This document shows positions 23,801-36,402 of a DNA stretch of 64,000 nucleotides, piece after piece (positions within the stretch are counted from its first letter, which is position 1; each line of letters starts with the position of its first letter). The translations under genes were made by a program, and so were the position numbers. The notes under the pieces are model-generated. The model searched no databases. It was not told the DNA's origin and worked only from the letters and a program-made list of their open reading frames with translations. Source of the stretch: Cenococcum geophilum 1.58. Lineage: Eukaryota > Ascomycota > Dothideomycetes > Gloniales > Gloniaceae. Location: positions 62,001-126,000 of the forward strand of contig KV748212.1 of assembly GCA_001692895.1 (NCBI GenBank), written 5' to 3'.

Positions 23801-26435
23801 GTAGATTTCTTCTAAGTCTTAAAGTTGTTATTTAACTGTATTAAGGAAACTATTTGCCTTAAGTATCCTTATTACATATCTTTTACTATTTAGTTACGCC
23901 TTAATATCTAAATCTAGCTATATCTAGATGGGGATATAGTCTAAGGTAAGTGCCTATTCTTCTTTAGGGTTATACCTTTTAAGTCTCTAGTATAGGCCTT
24001 CGTCTATAAATATAAGGTTAATTATACTTCTAGCGGGTCCTTATTACTATATAATTACTCTAGGGGGAGTGGCCAGCTTAAGGCCCCAGGTGTCTATAGC
24101 TTTTAGTAGGCACTCTACCTATTATTTAATAGTGACGTAGATACCCCCCCACCGTAGGTAGTAGAGGTTTATATCTCCTAATAGGATAAACTCTATACCT
24201 TTGGTTTTAAGTAAGCTTATTACTAATATAATATTCTCTATTTATAGGACCCCTTTAACCCTAGGGTTATATACATTAATAATTTATACCGGTCCTCTAT
24301 ATGTCTAGATTATTATAACTATAATATCTAGATTAACTGCCTACTATAACTATAAGGATAGGCTAATAGTCTTACTAATTATAAAGCATATATATATGGC
24401 TACTTTTGGTTCGTATAGGAGCTAGAATCCTTAGGGGCAGTATATCGATTATATATAGGTATTGTAGTACGGCTCTTATATAGCAAGGATATAGTATTTC
24501 TCTAGGTCTAAACTGTCTAGTAAGGGCCTTATAAGACAGTGGTTTATATTGCTATAGTTATACTATATAATAGATAGGTGGCGGACCCCTAGCGAGGGTC
24601 CTTCGCCTTTTTATTATTCCTCGCTTCTTCTATTTCTACTTTCTTTAGGATATTTAAGACTTTTATCTCTTATGTTTATACCTTAGTTACTACTTATTTT
24701 ATATAGAGCTTTCCATTCCCGTATCTTATGTTCCTACTAGCGCTTCTATATCTAAATCTAATATTATCTCTAGTTCTTCCCCTATTCTTACTAGTTAGCT
24801 ATATATCCTTTAAAAGTCGGCTACGAATATTATATTTGCCGCGTTAAGTCTAATTCTTAATTATCCCGGTCTTAAGCTTACTATAGCTGTCTATAAGGGT
24901 CTTCCTACAAAGCGTCCTCTCCCTTATATCCCCTGTAACCCTTATATCCCTATATAGTCTAGTAATATCGCGCGGCGTCGCTTCTAGCCCGTTAAGGCTT
25001 AGGATAGCTAGCCTAGCCCCCCAGTATTAAAGGTAGAAAACGCTAAAAAGGTACCTACGCCCCCCTAGCTTATCGCCTATTATTTCCATTTATATAACCT
25101 AGCGTGTAGTTATTCCCGCAGCTGTTAAGCCCTTACCTTCTATCTCCTGTATTTAATGTAGTTTTCTCTCTCCTACGCCTTATATGTACTTTAGTAGCAG
25201 TTTACGCATTTTATTTAGTCTTAATTTAAGCAGTGTCTTATATTATAGGGGCCTATATAGTGGCCGCAGCATACCTATACTATATATGTGGATTAAGTGT
25301 ATCCTTATTATACGTAGCAATAATATTATTTTAGGCGGAGTCTGTAGTTATAGAGCCTTACGTCGTATATAAGGCTATTTATAATAATACCTTTTTAAAT
25401 AAGGAGTTTTTGCATTCCTAGTATATATATGCTAACAATAAGGGAGCTATACGTTTAACTAGCGTTTCCCTAGCGAGTCTCTAGCGACCCTTATATTCTT
25501 TTATTATTCTTATTATATACTTAGTTTATATTTTCCTATTAAAGCTATTAGATTTGGGTAATCTTAAGTCCTAATATAAGGCGTTCCGTTTATTTTACTA
25601 TCTTATATATAGTTGCTGTATTGTCCGCCTAGCGTCCCTTTTCTACCCTAAGGCTTAGGGGAACCGCTAGGACTTTAACTAGGTAATCTTCGCGGAGTAC
25701 TTTTATGCCAATATATTCTCCTAGCCTATCCCCTACCCTAACGGCTCGTTCCTTTACCTATTAGTCCCTTAGGGTAACTCTAATATCTTCGCTCCTAAGG
25801 TGCTAGACTATAACAGCGTTATAAACCTCTTTATAAATCTCTATAAGGACTTCTGTTTCTAATTATCCCCTAAGCCCCTCTACTTTTTTTATATTTAGTT
25901 ATATTATAATTATATACCCGGATATTATCTTTAGGGGGGTGGGTTCCCTATACTATAGACGCGCAGCTATAGCGGCCCAGGTGCGGTTCGCCGGTAAAGA
26001 GGGGTTTTATTTATTTTTAATTTTGCTTAACCGTTAGAGGATTTAATTAAGGGTTTGCTAGAGGGGCGCCTAAGGTTTACTAGATTAGCGGAGCCATTCT
26101 ACTAGCTATATTAGTTCGTTATAGCTAACAGTTACTCCCCCGTAACTACGGATACTAAACACGTCTAATAGGCTTTATATTTTATTAAATGCCTTCTTAA
26201 TAGAGGTCTTTCTGCTTTATAGTGTGGTATTCGCCCGTTCTTATTATAGAGGGCTATTGCTAGGCGTAGTTTTAGTAGACGCGCGCGAGTATAAACTACC
26301 GTCGTTTAATATATACCTCCCCTGCGATATATATATCTTAGGGGGATTCTCTAGGTATTTTTTAGGGTTCTTTTAGTTGGTTTTAGTCTTTTTGGGCCGG
26401 GTGCAGTAAGAGCTCCACGTCGATTTTTTTAAGAT
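20844..26435 (-). mobile_element. LINE L3, near full length (Tad1-like), nested in L2
   Basis: 5592 bp on the minus strand. In its own 5' to 3' order it has a 5' end near 26435 (GGAGCTCTTACTGCACCCGG region), an ORF1 region (about 26200-25000), endonuclease (about 24620-23900), RT (about 23260-22690), the ORF2 C-terminus and a (TTA)n tail at 20844. It aligns with D over 24256-26420 versus 31400-33551. It lacks module X. It is saturated with RIP-type stops and cannot encode enzymes. Confidence 0.85.
24000..24620 (-). pseudogene. LINE L3 ORF2 endonuclease N-terminal region
   Basis: Minus-strand translation gives an apurinic-endonuclease-like start (an L.QY.......R motif resembling LQYNVNRS and then a region matching the QEPW position). 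The downstream part resembles the GDxNL motif seen in the sister copy near 20750. It would nick target DNA for TPRT. RIP stops prevent a clean reading, so limits are approximate. Confidence 0.5.
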
Positions 26436-26447
26436 TAAGGTTATATA

Positions 26448-27174
26448 TATTAATAATTTATACCAGTCCTCTATATGTCTAGATTATTATAACTATAATA
26501 TCTAGATTAACTGCCTACTATAACTATAAGGATAGGCTAATAGTTTTACTAATTATAAAGATACGCGTGTGGCTGCTTTTGGTTTATATAGGAGCTAAAA
26601 TTCTCAGGGGCAGTATGTTGATTGTGTATAGGTATTATAGTACGGCTCTTATATAGTAAGGATATAGTATTTCTCTAGGTCTAGACTATCTAGTAAGGGC
26701 CTTACAAGACGGTGGTTTGTGTTACTATAGTTATACTATATAATGGATAGGTAGCGGACCCCTAGTAAGGGTCCTTCGCCTTTCTATTATTCCTTACTTC
26801 TTCCATTTCTACTTTTTTTAGAATATTTAAAACTTCTATCTCTTATATCTGCACCCTAGTTACTACTTATTTTATATAGAGCTTTCTATTCCCGTATCTT
26901 ATATTCCTACTAGCGCTTTTATATCTAAATCTAATATTATCTTTAGTTTTTCCCCTATTTTTACTAGTTGGCTATATACCCTTTAAGAGTTAGCTATAAA
27001 TATTATATTTGCCGCGTTAAGTCTAATTCTTAATTATCCTAGTTTTAAGCTTGCTATAGCTGTCCATAAGGGTCTTCCTATAGGGCGTCCTCTTCCTTAT
27101 ATCCCCTATGACCCTTATATCCCTATATAGTCTAGTAATATTATACAGCGTCACTTCTGGCCCGTTAAGGCTTA
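26448..27174 (-). mobile_element. Composite LINE L2, endonuclease part, up to its junction with module X
   Basis: Aligns with 24268-25007 of L3 and 31390-32130 of D. At about 27175 the LINE homology stops within CCTAAGCCTTAACGGG and module X begins after ACTACCT. The same module end meets a different LINE position at about 9662. Confidence 0.8.
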
Positions 27175-29003
27175 GGCAGGTAGTTATATAGTAAAGTTTA
27201 ATATACCTACTTATCTAGGCCTCTACCTTAGTTTTTAAGTAGCTTTCCCTTACTAAGCCTAAGGGCCTAGGGCTTTCCATAAGCAATTAGCTGCCATTAC
27301 CAATTAATGGGGAATTTTACTATTCTTTTAGGTATTTTATAATGGGATTAGCCTAAGTACTAGACTGCCCCCTAGCGGTCTATATAAGAGTCTCCTTTTA
27401 GAGTTAGTACGCTTTTATATAGCTTAGGAGCCTTCTATAGCCTCTAGTTTTACGCCTTTCTTTATTATTTCCGCCAGTATAGGCATAAGCTACCATTTTT
27501 AGGGGTCGTAACTCCCTTCTTACGTGCCTACTGGCGTAATCCTATAAGGGTGTTATAGCTGCATCCTGTAATATAGAAGCCTTAAGTACCTTCTGCAGTT
27601 AAGGCCTAGACTAAAAAAGCCTCCCCTACCTAAGTAACTCCTATTTACTCCTTAAGCATATCTTACTAGTAAGCCGCCCTAGAGGTAAACGGTTTTGTCT
27701 ATTAATATACTAATACGCGCATTTATTCTCTTAAGCTATATAGCAGTCTTCTTCGGCTAGGACGTAATTCTACCTATATACTAGGTGCATTAGGGGTTAA
27801 AGCCTAGCTAAGGGGTAAGGTCCCTAAAGCTAGCAATAGCTACTACGCACTACGCCTTATAGGAGGCTAGTAGTAATATAGGGGCGTAATACCCTATATA
27901 CTACCAGCTTCCGTTTTACGTTACCCATAAAGATCTCCTTATAATAGGCCAACCGTGTCTTATAGGAGAGGGGCTATAAAGACACTAGGTCCTATACCGG
28001 ACAACCTACTCTCCTCTCTCCTACTAACTAAGCTTATATCCCCCCCTTTTATAAGCTAGCCTATATCTCTAACTGTTAAGTCCTTATCTAACTAGCCTGT
28101 GTTTCCCTTATAGCCTCCCCCATATATATACATTAGGTTGCGTACACTATGCCTATTAAGACCCTTCTATAAGTCGCCTTATACATATACGCATTAGGTT
28201 ACGTATACTACGCCTATTAAGACCCTCCTATAAGTCGCCTGTAAGTCAACTATAAGTTAAACGCCATAGGGCCGTTAAAGCTGGCCTGTGTTTCCCTACC
28301 TAGAGCTTTACCCGTGTTTCTACCTCATTAGGCCGTCTAGTCGCCGTCGCGTCACCGTCGTAGCGCTATCGCGTCGCCGTCCCCTAGGTCGCGCGCACCA
28401 CGCCTATTAAGACCCTCTTCTAAGTTACCTAATTATACTAGATACCAGATGGGCCCTTATAGAGGGGCCTTAATAAGTTCTTTAGGTAGGGCCTTAATAA
28501 GTTCTTTATGGTGGCCTTAGGGCCTTAATAAGTTTCGTATAAAGTATTTGCGACGCGTTAACCTTAACAAGTTCTTATAAAAGGGGGATCCCTACGCCTT
28601 TATCGCGCTTACTTTGTAATCTTAGAGCTAGTGCAAGCCTAAGGGTGTCCTATTATATGCCTAGGACGCGTCTATATTAACTAGCTAGATAAGGCTAGTT
28701 TTGGGCCTAGCTGCAAGCTAGGTAGTTATATATTAAGCGGTTTTTGTATCCTAGTTTCCCTTAATGGGCCTCCCTAGATGGTAGAATAAGAGCTCTAAGT
28801 AGAGGCAGTAAGGCTCCTAGTGTTATTAAGGGTAATACTTTGCACGCGTCGCGGGTTCGTCACCATAGAGTCGAACGACAGCGCTATACGCGCTGCGACG
28901 GCTCTCTACCATTGCCTCTGCACTTGGCCATTAAGAGGAATAGGATTCCAGATAATGTTTCCACCCGCGGCGACGTGGACGCGTATAGTAGGGCTTCGCG
29001 GGC
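27175..29003 (-). mobile_element. Module X, second copy (5' module of composite L2)
   Basis: Inverted copy of 8158 to about 9662 with the same outer end (GCCCGCGAAGCCC, complementary to about 29003-28991) and the same inner end. It is about 1.8 kb here and about 1.5 kb in the other copy because of indels. It contains repeated ga(c/t)ttaataggcg-like and cttgttaagg-like short motifs and a partly RIP-spared 5' edge (28780-29003). It does not resemble the 5' region of LINE D or L3. No protein was recognised. Confidence 0.75.
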
Positions 29004-29018
29004 TAATATACTTTATAA
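29004..29018. repeat. TSD of composite LINE L2 (right copy)
   Basis: taatatactttataa, identical to 17413-17427. Confidence 0.9.
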
Positions 29019-32000
29019 TATTAGAGTTACGTTTATTTTACGCCTTTTATATTATAGTGGCTTTAATATATAGTTATAGGGGGGGAATATTAGCTTCCTT
29101 TTTAAGCAGTACTGTAGCCGTTCGCTTATATCTACCTATTATACTTTAAAGGTAGGCTGTTTAGACCTTTTAAAGTAGTTTAAGGAGCGATTTAGGGGGG
29201 CCTTTCTTAGATTCTCTAATGGCCTAAATACTGGACTTATATGTTATGGTTGGCCGGACAACTGCTCTATATAGTAGGCGTAACCTTTAGAAGTATAGAC
29301 CCTATATAAATTTAATAATCCTAGATAATATAATATACTATATTTAGCCCTTATAGGCCGCTTATGCCGTATATACGCTCTACTAGAGCTTGCTATCTAC
29401 CTATACTCCTAATACCCTTAGGCCCTAAACTAGTTAACCCCTAAAGCCTTAGATGTAAATTATATGCTAAAGATCTATAAATTAGTTGCGTTTTCTTATA
29501 AAGTGGATTAGCTAGTATTTCTCTAGTAAGAATTAGACTCTATATTGTCTTGCCTATTCTATATAGGTATTATAAGCTTTCTCTAGTATTCTGCAATTCT
29601 TTACGGCTAATAGCCCGTATATAATTAGGTTTATATTATTAACAAAGCCTATTCCCTAGGTCGCCCCTTCCTTAAAGGAGTTAAGTAGGTTACTTATAAA
29701 GAAAAGGAAGAGTATAGGCGAGAGGGGTAATCCTTATAGTATTCCTGTTATAACTGTAATAGGGGGGCTCTAGTATCTGCTAAAGATTAGTAATATTTCT
29801 TTCTAACCTATAAACCCTTAAATAAATTATATAATCTATTTTAGGAAGCCTTTTACCCTAAGGATATATAGGAGACGCTTATAGGGTACGTTATTATAGG
29901 CGCCGCTAATATCTAGGCTAAGTATTAATACTATAAAGTTCCTTCGCATTGCCTATGCGGATTTAATAGTAGTAGCAAGTAGCGTAAGTGCTAATAGTGT
30001 TAAGCGGTTCTTTCTTGCCCCTATTTAGCTTTATAGTAGTAGGGCGTATTTCTTAGTTATATCTGCTATATAGTCCACTATTACCCTTTCTAAGATCTTA
30101 CTAAGGGTATTCTCTAAGATAATAGGGCGGTAGCTCCCTAGGAGTAAGTAGTCTACTTTACCTTCTTTACGTAAAATAAATGTTGTTATAGCTTTTTTAA
30201 GTCTTGGGTAGTAGCCTATTATAAAGTATACTTTAGCTATATCCGTAAGCTAAGGTGCTATTAATAGTCTATAGGTCTTTAGGGCTTTATTTAGGATCCT
30301 ATCTAGTCCTAGTATTATATTATTTAAAAGGCGGCTAATAGTTCTAGCCATTTCTTTAGTTGTTATGTTGCTATTAACCCTTAGGTAAGTTACCAGTACT
30401 TTACCTATAATATTGCTAAGGTCTACTAAAGCTAGTTAAGGGGAAAAAATTCTATAAAGATCTTTACCTTCTTATTATTATTGCTTATAGCTAGTAATTT
30501 ACCTGGTCTTTATAGGGGCGGAAGGTATAAGTCTTCTACTAAATATCCCACCTTTTTCTTTACCTATTTCGCTATTCTTTAAAGACCTTTATTATAGGGG
30601 AGGCTTAGGTCAGTAGTATACTTATTTATAAACCGTCTTTAGCTATTCCTTACTTTTTTTTTAGGGTATTCTTTAGCTGGTTTCTTATGTCTTTATATTA
30701 TCTCTTATCTTTAGGATTATAGCTACTTATATATTTTTTTTCTTGCTTATTATTAACTAGTAATAAGAATTACGTATTATATAGACTATATATATCGCGT
30801 ATAGGGGCCTGGTTTTAAGACTAGGTAGTACTCTTTTAGCCTATTTTTAATTGCTACCTAGATCCTTTTTAGTCTTTAGTTAATTTCCTTAGGGGTAGCT
30901 AATAAGCCTTACTTATTTAATATCGGTTGGATTTCATCTAGGTCTTAAAGTTATTGTTTAACTATATTAAAGAAGCTATTTATCTTAAGCTTTCTTATTA
31001 CGTATCTTTTACTATTTAGTTACGCCTTAATATTTAGATCTAGCTATATCTAAATAGGGATATAGTCTAAGGTAAGTGTCTATTCTTCTTTAGGGTTATA
31101 CCTTTTAAGTCTTTAGTATAGGCCTTTGTTTATAAATATAAGGTTAATTATACTTTTAGCAGTGCCTTATTACCATATAATTACTCCTAGGGGGGTAGCT
31201 AGCTTAAGGCCCTAGGTATTTATAGCTCTTAGTAGGCACTCTACCTATTATTTAGCAGTAATATAAATACCCCCCTACCATAGGTAGTAGAGGTTTATAT
31301 CTCCTAATAGGATAGACTCTATGCCTTTAGTTTTTAGTAAGCTTATTACTAATATAATATTCTCTATTTATAGGACCCCTTTAACCCTAGGGTTATATAT
31401 ATTAATAATCTATACCAGTCCCCTATATATCTGGATTATCATTATTATAATATCTAAGTTAACTACCTACTATAACTATAAGGATAGGCTAATAGCCTTA
31501 CTAATTATAAAGCATATATATATAGCTGCTTTTGGTTTATATAGAAGCTAGAATCCNTAGGGGCAGTATATTAATTATATATAGGTATTATAATATAGCT
31601 CTTATATAGTAAGGATATAGTATTTCTCTAGGTCTAGGCTGTCTAGTAAGGGCCTTATAAAACAGTGGTTTATATTGCCGTAGTTATACTATATAATAGA
31701 TAGGTGGCGGACCCCTAGCGAAGGTCCTTCGCCTTTCCTTTATTCCTTACTTCTTCTATTTCTACTTTTTTTAGGATATTTAGAACTTCTATCTCTTATA
31801 TTTATACCTTAGTTACTACTTATTTTATATAGAGCTTTCTATTTCTATATCTTATATTCTTACTAGCGCTTTTATATCTAAATCTATTATTATCTTTAGT
31901 TCTTCCCCTATTTTTACTAGTTAGCTATATACCCTTTAAAAGTCGGCTATAAATATTATATATGCCGCGTTAAGTCTAATTCTTAATTATCTTAGTTTTA

Positions 32001-33551
32001 AGCTTACTATAGCTATCTATAAGGGTCTTCCTATAGGGCGTTCTCTCCCTTATATCCCCTATAACCCTTATATCCCTATATAGTCTAGTAATATTATATA
32101 GCGTCGCTTCTAGCCTATTAAGGCTTAGGATAGCTAGCCTAGCCCCCTAGTATTAAAGGTAAGAAACGCTAAAAAGGCACCTACGCCCCCCTAGCTTATT
32201 ACTTATTGTTTCCATTTATATAACCTAGCGTATAGTTATTCCTATAGCTATTAAGCCCTTACCTTCCGTCTCCTATATTTAATACAGTCTTCTCTCTCCT
32301 ACGCCTTATATATACTTTAGTAGTAATTTATATATTTTATTTAGTCTTAATTTAAGTAATGTTTTATATTATAGGGGCCTATATAGTGGCCGCAGCACAC
32401 CTATACTACGTATATGGATTAGGTGTATCCCTATTATATATAGCGGTAGTATTATTTTAGGTAGAGTCTATAGTTATAAAGCCTTATATTATATATAAGG
32501 CTATTTATAATAATACCTTTTTAGATAAGGAGTTTTTGTATTTTTAGTATATATATACTAACGATAAAGGAGCTATATATTTAACTAGCGTTTCTTTAGC
32601 GAGTCTCTAGCGACCCTTATATTCTTTTATTATTCTTATTATATACTTAGTTTATATTTTACTATTATAGCTATTAGATTTAGGTAATCTTAAGTCCTAG
32701 TATAAGGTATTTCGTTTATTTTACTATCTTATATATAGTTACTATATTATCCACCTAGCGTCCCTTTTCTACCTTAAGGCTTAGGGAAACCGCTAAGACT
32801 TTAACTAAGTAATCTTTATAGAGCACTTTTATGCTAATATATTCTCCTAGCCTATCCCCTACCCTTATAGCTTATTCCTTTACCTATTAGTCCCTTAAGG
32901 TAACTTTAATATCTTTACTCCTAAGGTATTAGACTATAATAGCGTTATAAACCTCTTTATAAATCTTTATAAGGACTTCTATTTTTAATTATCCCCTAAA
33001 CCCCTTTACTTTTTTTATATTTAGTTATATTATAATTATATACCCAGATATTATCTTTAAGGGGGTAGGTTCCCTATACTATAAAAGCGCAGCTATAGCG
33101 GCCTAGGTACGGTTCGCCGGTAAAAAGGGATTTTATTTATTTTTAATTTTACTTAGCTATTAGAGGATTTAATTAAGGGTTTGCTAAAGGGGCGCCTAAG
33201 GTTTACTAGACTAGCGGAGCTATTCTACTAGCTATATTAGTTTATTATAGCTAACGGTTACTCCCCTATAGCTATAAATACTAGACGCGTCTAATAGGCT
33301 TTATATTTTATTAGATGCCTTCTTAATAGAGGTCTTTCCGCTTTATGGTGTGGTATTCGCCCATTCTTGTTGTGGAGGGCCATTGCTGGGCGTGGTTCTG
33401 GTGGACGCGCGCGAGTGCGAACCACCGTCGTTCGACGTGTGCCTCCCCTGCGATGCATGCATCTCAGGGGGATTCTCTGGGTGTTTTTTCAGGGTTCTTT
33501 TGGTTGGTTTTGGTCTTTTTGGGCCGGGTGCAGCAAGAGCTCCTCTTTCAG
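29019..33551 (-). mobile_element. LINE D, 5' portion (RT, endonuclease, ORF1 region)
   Basis: Continuation of the LINE whose 3' end is at 16424-17412. RT blocks lie near 30400-29830, endonuclease near 31750-31000 and the ORF1 region near 33300-32150. It aligns throughout with L3. It is RIP-saturated up to about 33340, then abruptly unmutated to its 5' end at about 33551. There is one N at 31558. Confidence 0.8.
33345..33551 (-). other. Un-RIPed 5' end of LINE D
   Basis: About 207 bp in which CpA and TpG are intact and composition is GC-rich, in the same LINE copy whose adjacent part is TpA-saturated. Aligned with the mutated copy at 26222-26425, nearly all differences are C-to-T in CpA or G-to-A in TpG (for example cgatgcatgcatctcag against cgatatatatatcttag). 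This is probably the LINE 5' UTR. Overlapping short + strand frames here are not credible genes. Confidence 0.8.
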
Positions 33552-33566
33552 TTAAAGCTTATTTTA

Positions 33567-36402
33567 TTAAGAAATAAATCTTATTCTTCCTTAGAATATA
33601 ATACCCGTAAATAAAGTTTATTATTTAACGCCCACAGTAAATATAAACGACGACAATATAAAGCGAAGTAGGTACTATTAAGCTATATATATAAACTACG
33701 TAATCTCCGTCCCGGTGCGCCCCGTTTGGGTTTAGCGGGGCACCTGCGCTAAGCCTTCTCAGGTATCACCCTTCGCTCAGACCATCCGCCGCTGCTGACG
33801 TCTATAAAGCTGCCCGTCCCTCTCAACCTGCGACCTGCTCACCCATTTTCCCTTCCATTGCGACTTTTTTCTCGTTTCACCCTTGCCCCTGGCTCCGCCG
33901 AATCCTCCGTGGCCCCTGCGCCTTGATCATGCGGTCCCCTCACTTCCAATCACAACCTCGCTACTTGACACGCTCCGCCGGGATTTTCAATTCCAGACCT
34001 GTCATCTCTGCTGTTGTGCTGGACTAATTTTCCCCCTTTCTCCTCTTTTCGCATTATCGTACTCTTCGGTCTCCGTCCTCTCGAATATTTTTCCTCTAAC
34101 ATCGAGATGTACTAGTTACTCTAGACCTCTACCTCTCTCTATGCCTACCACCCTCATGTGAATGATCTGTGCCGCAACGGATCCGGATTTCCCCCTTCCT
34201 CATCACATTGGAAATTGCTCTACCTGGCTCCAGTGGGGGCAGTGCTGCAGACCCGACGGCGGCTGCGTATGCCGCGCTCAGGTATGCACCATGTCCAATT
34301 AAGAAAATACCTCATCATTTACCGGCCCGATGCTCCCACTTAGTGCAGCAGCGGTCGGACCTCAAAAAGTTGAGGGGATATATTGGGTCTGCGGCGGAGT
34401 TTGCGCTACGGCCAATTGCTGAGAGAGCGTCCTCTGTATCGCTCCAGATTTGAGACAGCGGCGGGGCAAAGGCGGCGTAGCAGAAGGAGGACGAGGCGAT
34501 GAGTGCGACGAAGGATTACTAGATTGGCGTTCTGGTTGATGAAGAAATGCCTAATTGCATGGAATTGATGAGGCTATGGGACGGAGCTGACGTTGGCATT
34601 TCTCCGTTGAGGATGCGAGCTATGTTTAGGGCACGGTAGACTGGTGGAATCAGCTAGCCACGCAGTTTTGACTTGATACATGGCTTAATTACGCTGTCTT
34701 TCTCCACTAACGGTCTGGTATCTTCTAAGATACTCCTGACGTTCAGACTGTCGGACTATCAGCTCCAGTCCTCTTTCGGAGGTCCAGACCGGGTTGGATA
34801 GTCTGTCGCGCCGGCGCCGACCCCAATTATGCAGACACCAAGATTATCGTTGGAGCCTGCAAGGAAGGGGCGTAATACTCATGCACTGCAGCCTCTCCGC
34901 TGCATCTGTGTGCCTCGCGCTACCTCACGGACTATTACAGTCGGGGGTAAGTGCGGATGGCTCGATACTTGCAGGTGGCGACGTGGATCAGGCAGCTGAA
35001 GGATCGGGCTATGGTGAGGGAGCGTGCATATATAAGCCTCCTGCCTTCTCCACGGAGCGAAACAAAATCCTCAGCTTAGTTCCCTATCTTGTCCTTCTCC
35101 ACGTTCAAACACCATAGAGTTTGTTATGTACCAACCCGGTCCACCCACCCACTTTTTGTAATCCGCCGACAGTTTTGTCTTCCTACCGCCCTTCCACTCT
35201 CCCCGAAGAGCCAGTTCGTCGAAATGCACCGCGCGATGCATTGGATAAGGCGTTGGACCGTTATGGTGCAATAGAGATTATTGATCTTACGGACGAAGGA
35301 GACACTCTTGCGAAGCGGCGCCCCGCTAGACGCGACCAAGCGATGCCGAGGGGTGCCTTTGCATGCTGCCGATATCCTCTTGAATTTTATCTTAACTGGG
35401 TACAGAAAGACCAGCTGCGGCCAGAGACAATCACGGCCGTGACAGCGAATTTCCACCGATTGAAGAGATCGTCTTAGGCAAATCTTCGACAAACACACCC
35501 CAGAGTCTCGAGCTAACAAACAACGAACGAATTGACAGAAGGTAGGCATCGACACGTAGTCTCCTTTTGTTGACTGGACGTAGGCAGCGACTCTAGCCCT
35601 CTCGCACATTCTAGAATTGTTGGCAAATTGATTTGTCAGGATTCTATATATCAGACTGCGTATTTATATAGAAGCCTAGCAGTGACAAGACTGATAAATT
35701 ATGCATATATAGACGTCCCTCGTTTAGCCCTCGTCCACTTCCTCTCCTTTCTGTTCTTTAGTCGAATCATTCAATTCCTCAGCTTATAGATAGTGCTCGC
35801 AGAACCGTGCCCATGTTCAACAGGCGCTGCAGCGCCGCGATAGTATCTGTATAAAGTCGCGATCAGCGAGGGTCCAGCAGATTACCAACCAGCGCTTAAG
35901 GCGGGGATTGTAGATACCACCACTTCATCGGATCTCATATTTTTCCATCTCTCATATTCATCCTTGTCGTTGTCGTTGTTGTCAAGGAAGGCTTCTGTGC
36001 CACGTCTCTCAAGCGTAATGGCTAAAATATAATATATTAGCAGCTGCAGCTACCGCAGTCAGGGCGCTGCCTTCCCCGAGATTCTGCCGCCGGTGAAATG
36101 TAGCTAGGCTTGGCAGGGGCTCTATATATTCCGCCTCTGCCCAGGCAGCTAGAGAGAGTTGAGGCTTTCTGTCTTCCTAGCTTCTGCTGCCGTGAGTGCT
36201 CCCAACATAATATCCTACGCACCTCATGTGTTATCCAGGTTTGAGATTACAAACGGCCCAAATTACAATCAGACAGGCGCGCCGTCCCATTCGGGTTTAG
36301 CGTCACACTCGCTTGGCAGAAACCCCCAAATCCTCACCGTGTCAGCTAGAAACTATTCCTTGCCATCAACTCGCGTCGAAGGCCTCACTTATTATTGCAA
36401 CC
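33567..36402. other. Normal-composition stretch, no gene supported
   Basis: Composition changes from RIP-like to ordinary by about 33700. A GC hairpin (ggtgcgccccg / cggggcacc) lies at 33714-33744. One frame at about 35121-35477 includes an acidic hydrophobic string IEIIDLTDE that looks like a SUMO-interacting motif, but it has no ATG before that string and no recognised domain. The last about 130 bp (36270-36402) are homologous to the leader of the second ATPase copy (48640-48757), so they belong to the duplicated gene unit. Confidence 0.5.

Noticed and set aside
28820-29149. Two overlapping + strand frames of 109 and 77 codons
   Set aside because: They run across the junction between module X and LINE D, so they are insertion artefacts.
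33345-33614. Three overlapping + strand frames in GC-rich DNA
   Set aside because: This is the unmutated 5' end of LINE D read antisense; the openness comes from lack of RIP stops.
33714-33744. GC-rich hairpin (ggtgcgccccg / cggggcacc) considered as a terminator or regulatory stem
   Set aside because: No gene ends here, and intrinsic terminators are not used by nuclear RNA polymerase II.
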